Shown: positions 5,134-5,761 of the stretch, one piece after another
Numbering within the stretch: the stretch's first letter is position 1
Layout of the letters: each line of letters starts with the position of its first letter
From: Chloroflexota bacterium
GTDB taxonomy: Bacteria; Chloroflexota; Dehalococcoidia; SAR202; UBA11138
Direction of reading: 5' to 3'
Assembly (NCBI GenBank): GCA_002710885.1
Contig: PAIW01000108.1
Coordinates: forward strand, 1 to 5,761
DNA length: 5,761 nt
Made by a program: the position numbers and the translations under genes
The notes under the pieces: generated by a model
The model's database searches: none
The model's input: the letters and a program-made list of their open reading frames with translations, nothing else
What the model was told of the DNA's origin: nothing

Positions 5134-5761
5134 ATGACCGGCAATGATACACAAGTCAAAGCCATGACGATTCTGGAACGGTTGGCTGCTGGCGACCTGC
5201 TGATCTCCGATGGCGCCACCGGGACATACCTACAACAACACGGTCTAGAACCCGGCGGCTGTCCTGAAGAGTTCAACGCCAGCCACCCCGATGTTGTTGA
5301 AGGCATGGCGAAGGCGTACTTTGACGCTGGCTCTGACATGGTTTTGACCAACACCTTTGGCGGCTCTCGGTTCATGCAGAGAAAGTACGGATATGAATCC
5401 CGCGTGTCGGAGTTCAACCGGTTGGCAGCGGAGCAGGCAAAAAGTCAGGCTCCCGACTCCAACCACTACGCCGTAGGCTCCATTGGCCCCACGGGCGAGT
5501 TTCTGGAACCGCTGGGTGCTGTGAGCGATTCTGAGATGTACGACTCGATGACCGAACAGATAACCGCGCTAGTCGAAGGAGGAGCGGACGCCATCCTCAT
5601 GGAGACTCAGATGGCTATTGAAGAAGCGATTATCGGGGTCAAAGCCGCAAAGGACAACACTGACCTTCCCGTGATCGCCACAATGGTGTTCGACAAGGGA
5701 CCAAGGGGATTTTTCACAATGATGGGTGTGACTCCTGAGCAGGCGGTCACCGGACTGCGCG
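5134..5761 (+). CDS. homocysteine S-methyltransferase, N-terminal part (cut by window end)
   Basis: The first 209 residues of a homocysteine S-methyltransferase (PF02574; the fold of the MetH N-terminal module and of betaine-homocysteine methyltransferase). It transfers a methyl group to homocysteine to make methionine, in the cytoplasm. The TIM-barrel motifs are present and in order: SDGATGTYLQ (residues 25-34), DMVLTNTFGGSRF (68-80), GSIGPTGEFLEPLG (115-128), ADAILMETQ (151-159) and PVIATMVFDKGPRG (179-192). The three zinc-ligand cysteines of the family (GxNC and the later GGCC) would lie beyond the window edge, so catalytic integrity cannot be judged. Start ATG 5134 has GGAG nine bases upstream. 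The methyl donor is not deducible: it could be a corrinoid protein, methyl-THF via a fused module, betaine or S-methylmethionine. The PF13769 gene just upstream favours a corrinoid-linked methyl-transfer operon (inference). Full length would be about 300 residues or more. Confidence 0.93.
   Translation, partial: MTGNDTQVKAMTILERLAAGDLLISDGATGTYLQQHGLEPGGCPEEFNASHPDVVEGMAKAYFDAGSDMVLTNTFGGSRFMQRKYGYESRVSEFNRLAAEQAKSQAPDSNHYAVGSIGPTGEFLEPLGAVSDSEMYDSMTEQITALVEGGADAILMETQMAIEEAIIGVKAAKDNTDLPVIATMVFDKGPRGFFTMMGVTPEQAVTGLR

Noticed and set aside
4920..5417. 165-codon minus-strand open frame.
   Set aside because: It is antisense to the PF13769 and methyltransferase genes and has no motif or ribosome site of note.

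Overview
The window carries six recognisable genes and no RNA gene, CRISPR array or complete mobile element. The gene content suits a free-living bacterium of the Chloroflexota (SAR202/Dehalococcoidia-like) type, often seen as metagenome-assembled genomes: a DUF1800/DUF1501 pair without secretion signals, an alpha/beta hydrolase with an SHEFAGDYRSW box, and a small PF13769 protein ahead of a homocysteine methyltransferase. This placement is inferred from remembered family resemblance, not from a marker gene, and is uncertain. Most genes look moderately GC-rich (one 60-base sample inside the hydrolase is 62% G+C), but the stretch around 2880-3240 is much more AT-rich (28% G+C over 3061-3120).

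Layout. (1) 156-2781, minus strand: a two-gene unit, DUF1800 then DUF1501. Each has a strong Shine-Dalgarno, and a plausible sigma70-type promoter lies at 2867-2895. The two families are very often neighbours, and their joint function is unknown. (2) 2782-3112: AT-rich intergenic DNA with no convincing gene. (3) 3113-3629, plus strand: a small retropepsin-like aspartic protease. It has the DTG motif and the C-terminal IGRPLL motif, but the frame breaks at about 3536-3539 and the last ~30 residues continue in the +1 frame to 3629. Its start is also unclear, and an 11-bp perfect inverted repeat sits near its 5' end. (4) 3670-4530, minus strand: an alpha/beta hydrolase, convergent with the protease. 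(5) 4531-4709: a divergent intergenic region with a perfect TATAAT facing right. (6) 4710-5054, plus strand: a small PF13769 ('virulence factor' family) protein with a TTG start. (7) 5134-5761, plus strand: the N-terminal 209 residues of a homocysteine S-methyltransferase, cut by the window edge before its zinc-binding cysteines.

How the genes relate. DUF1800 and DUF1501 probably work together. The PF13769 protein and the methyltransferase lie 79 bp apart on one strand and are probably the start of a methyl-transfer (methionine or one-carbon) operon running off the right edge. The hydrolase is divergent from that operon and stands alone. The most unusual items are the broken protease gene with its hairpin, the lack of export signals on the DUF1501/DUF1800 pair, and the PF13769-methyltransferase linkage. 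I did not find a clearly new system.
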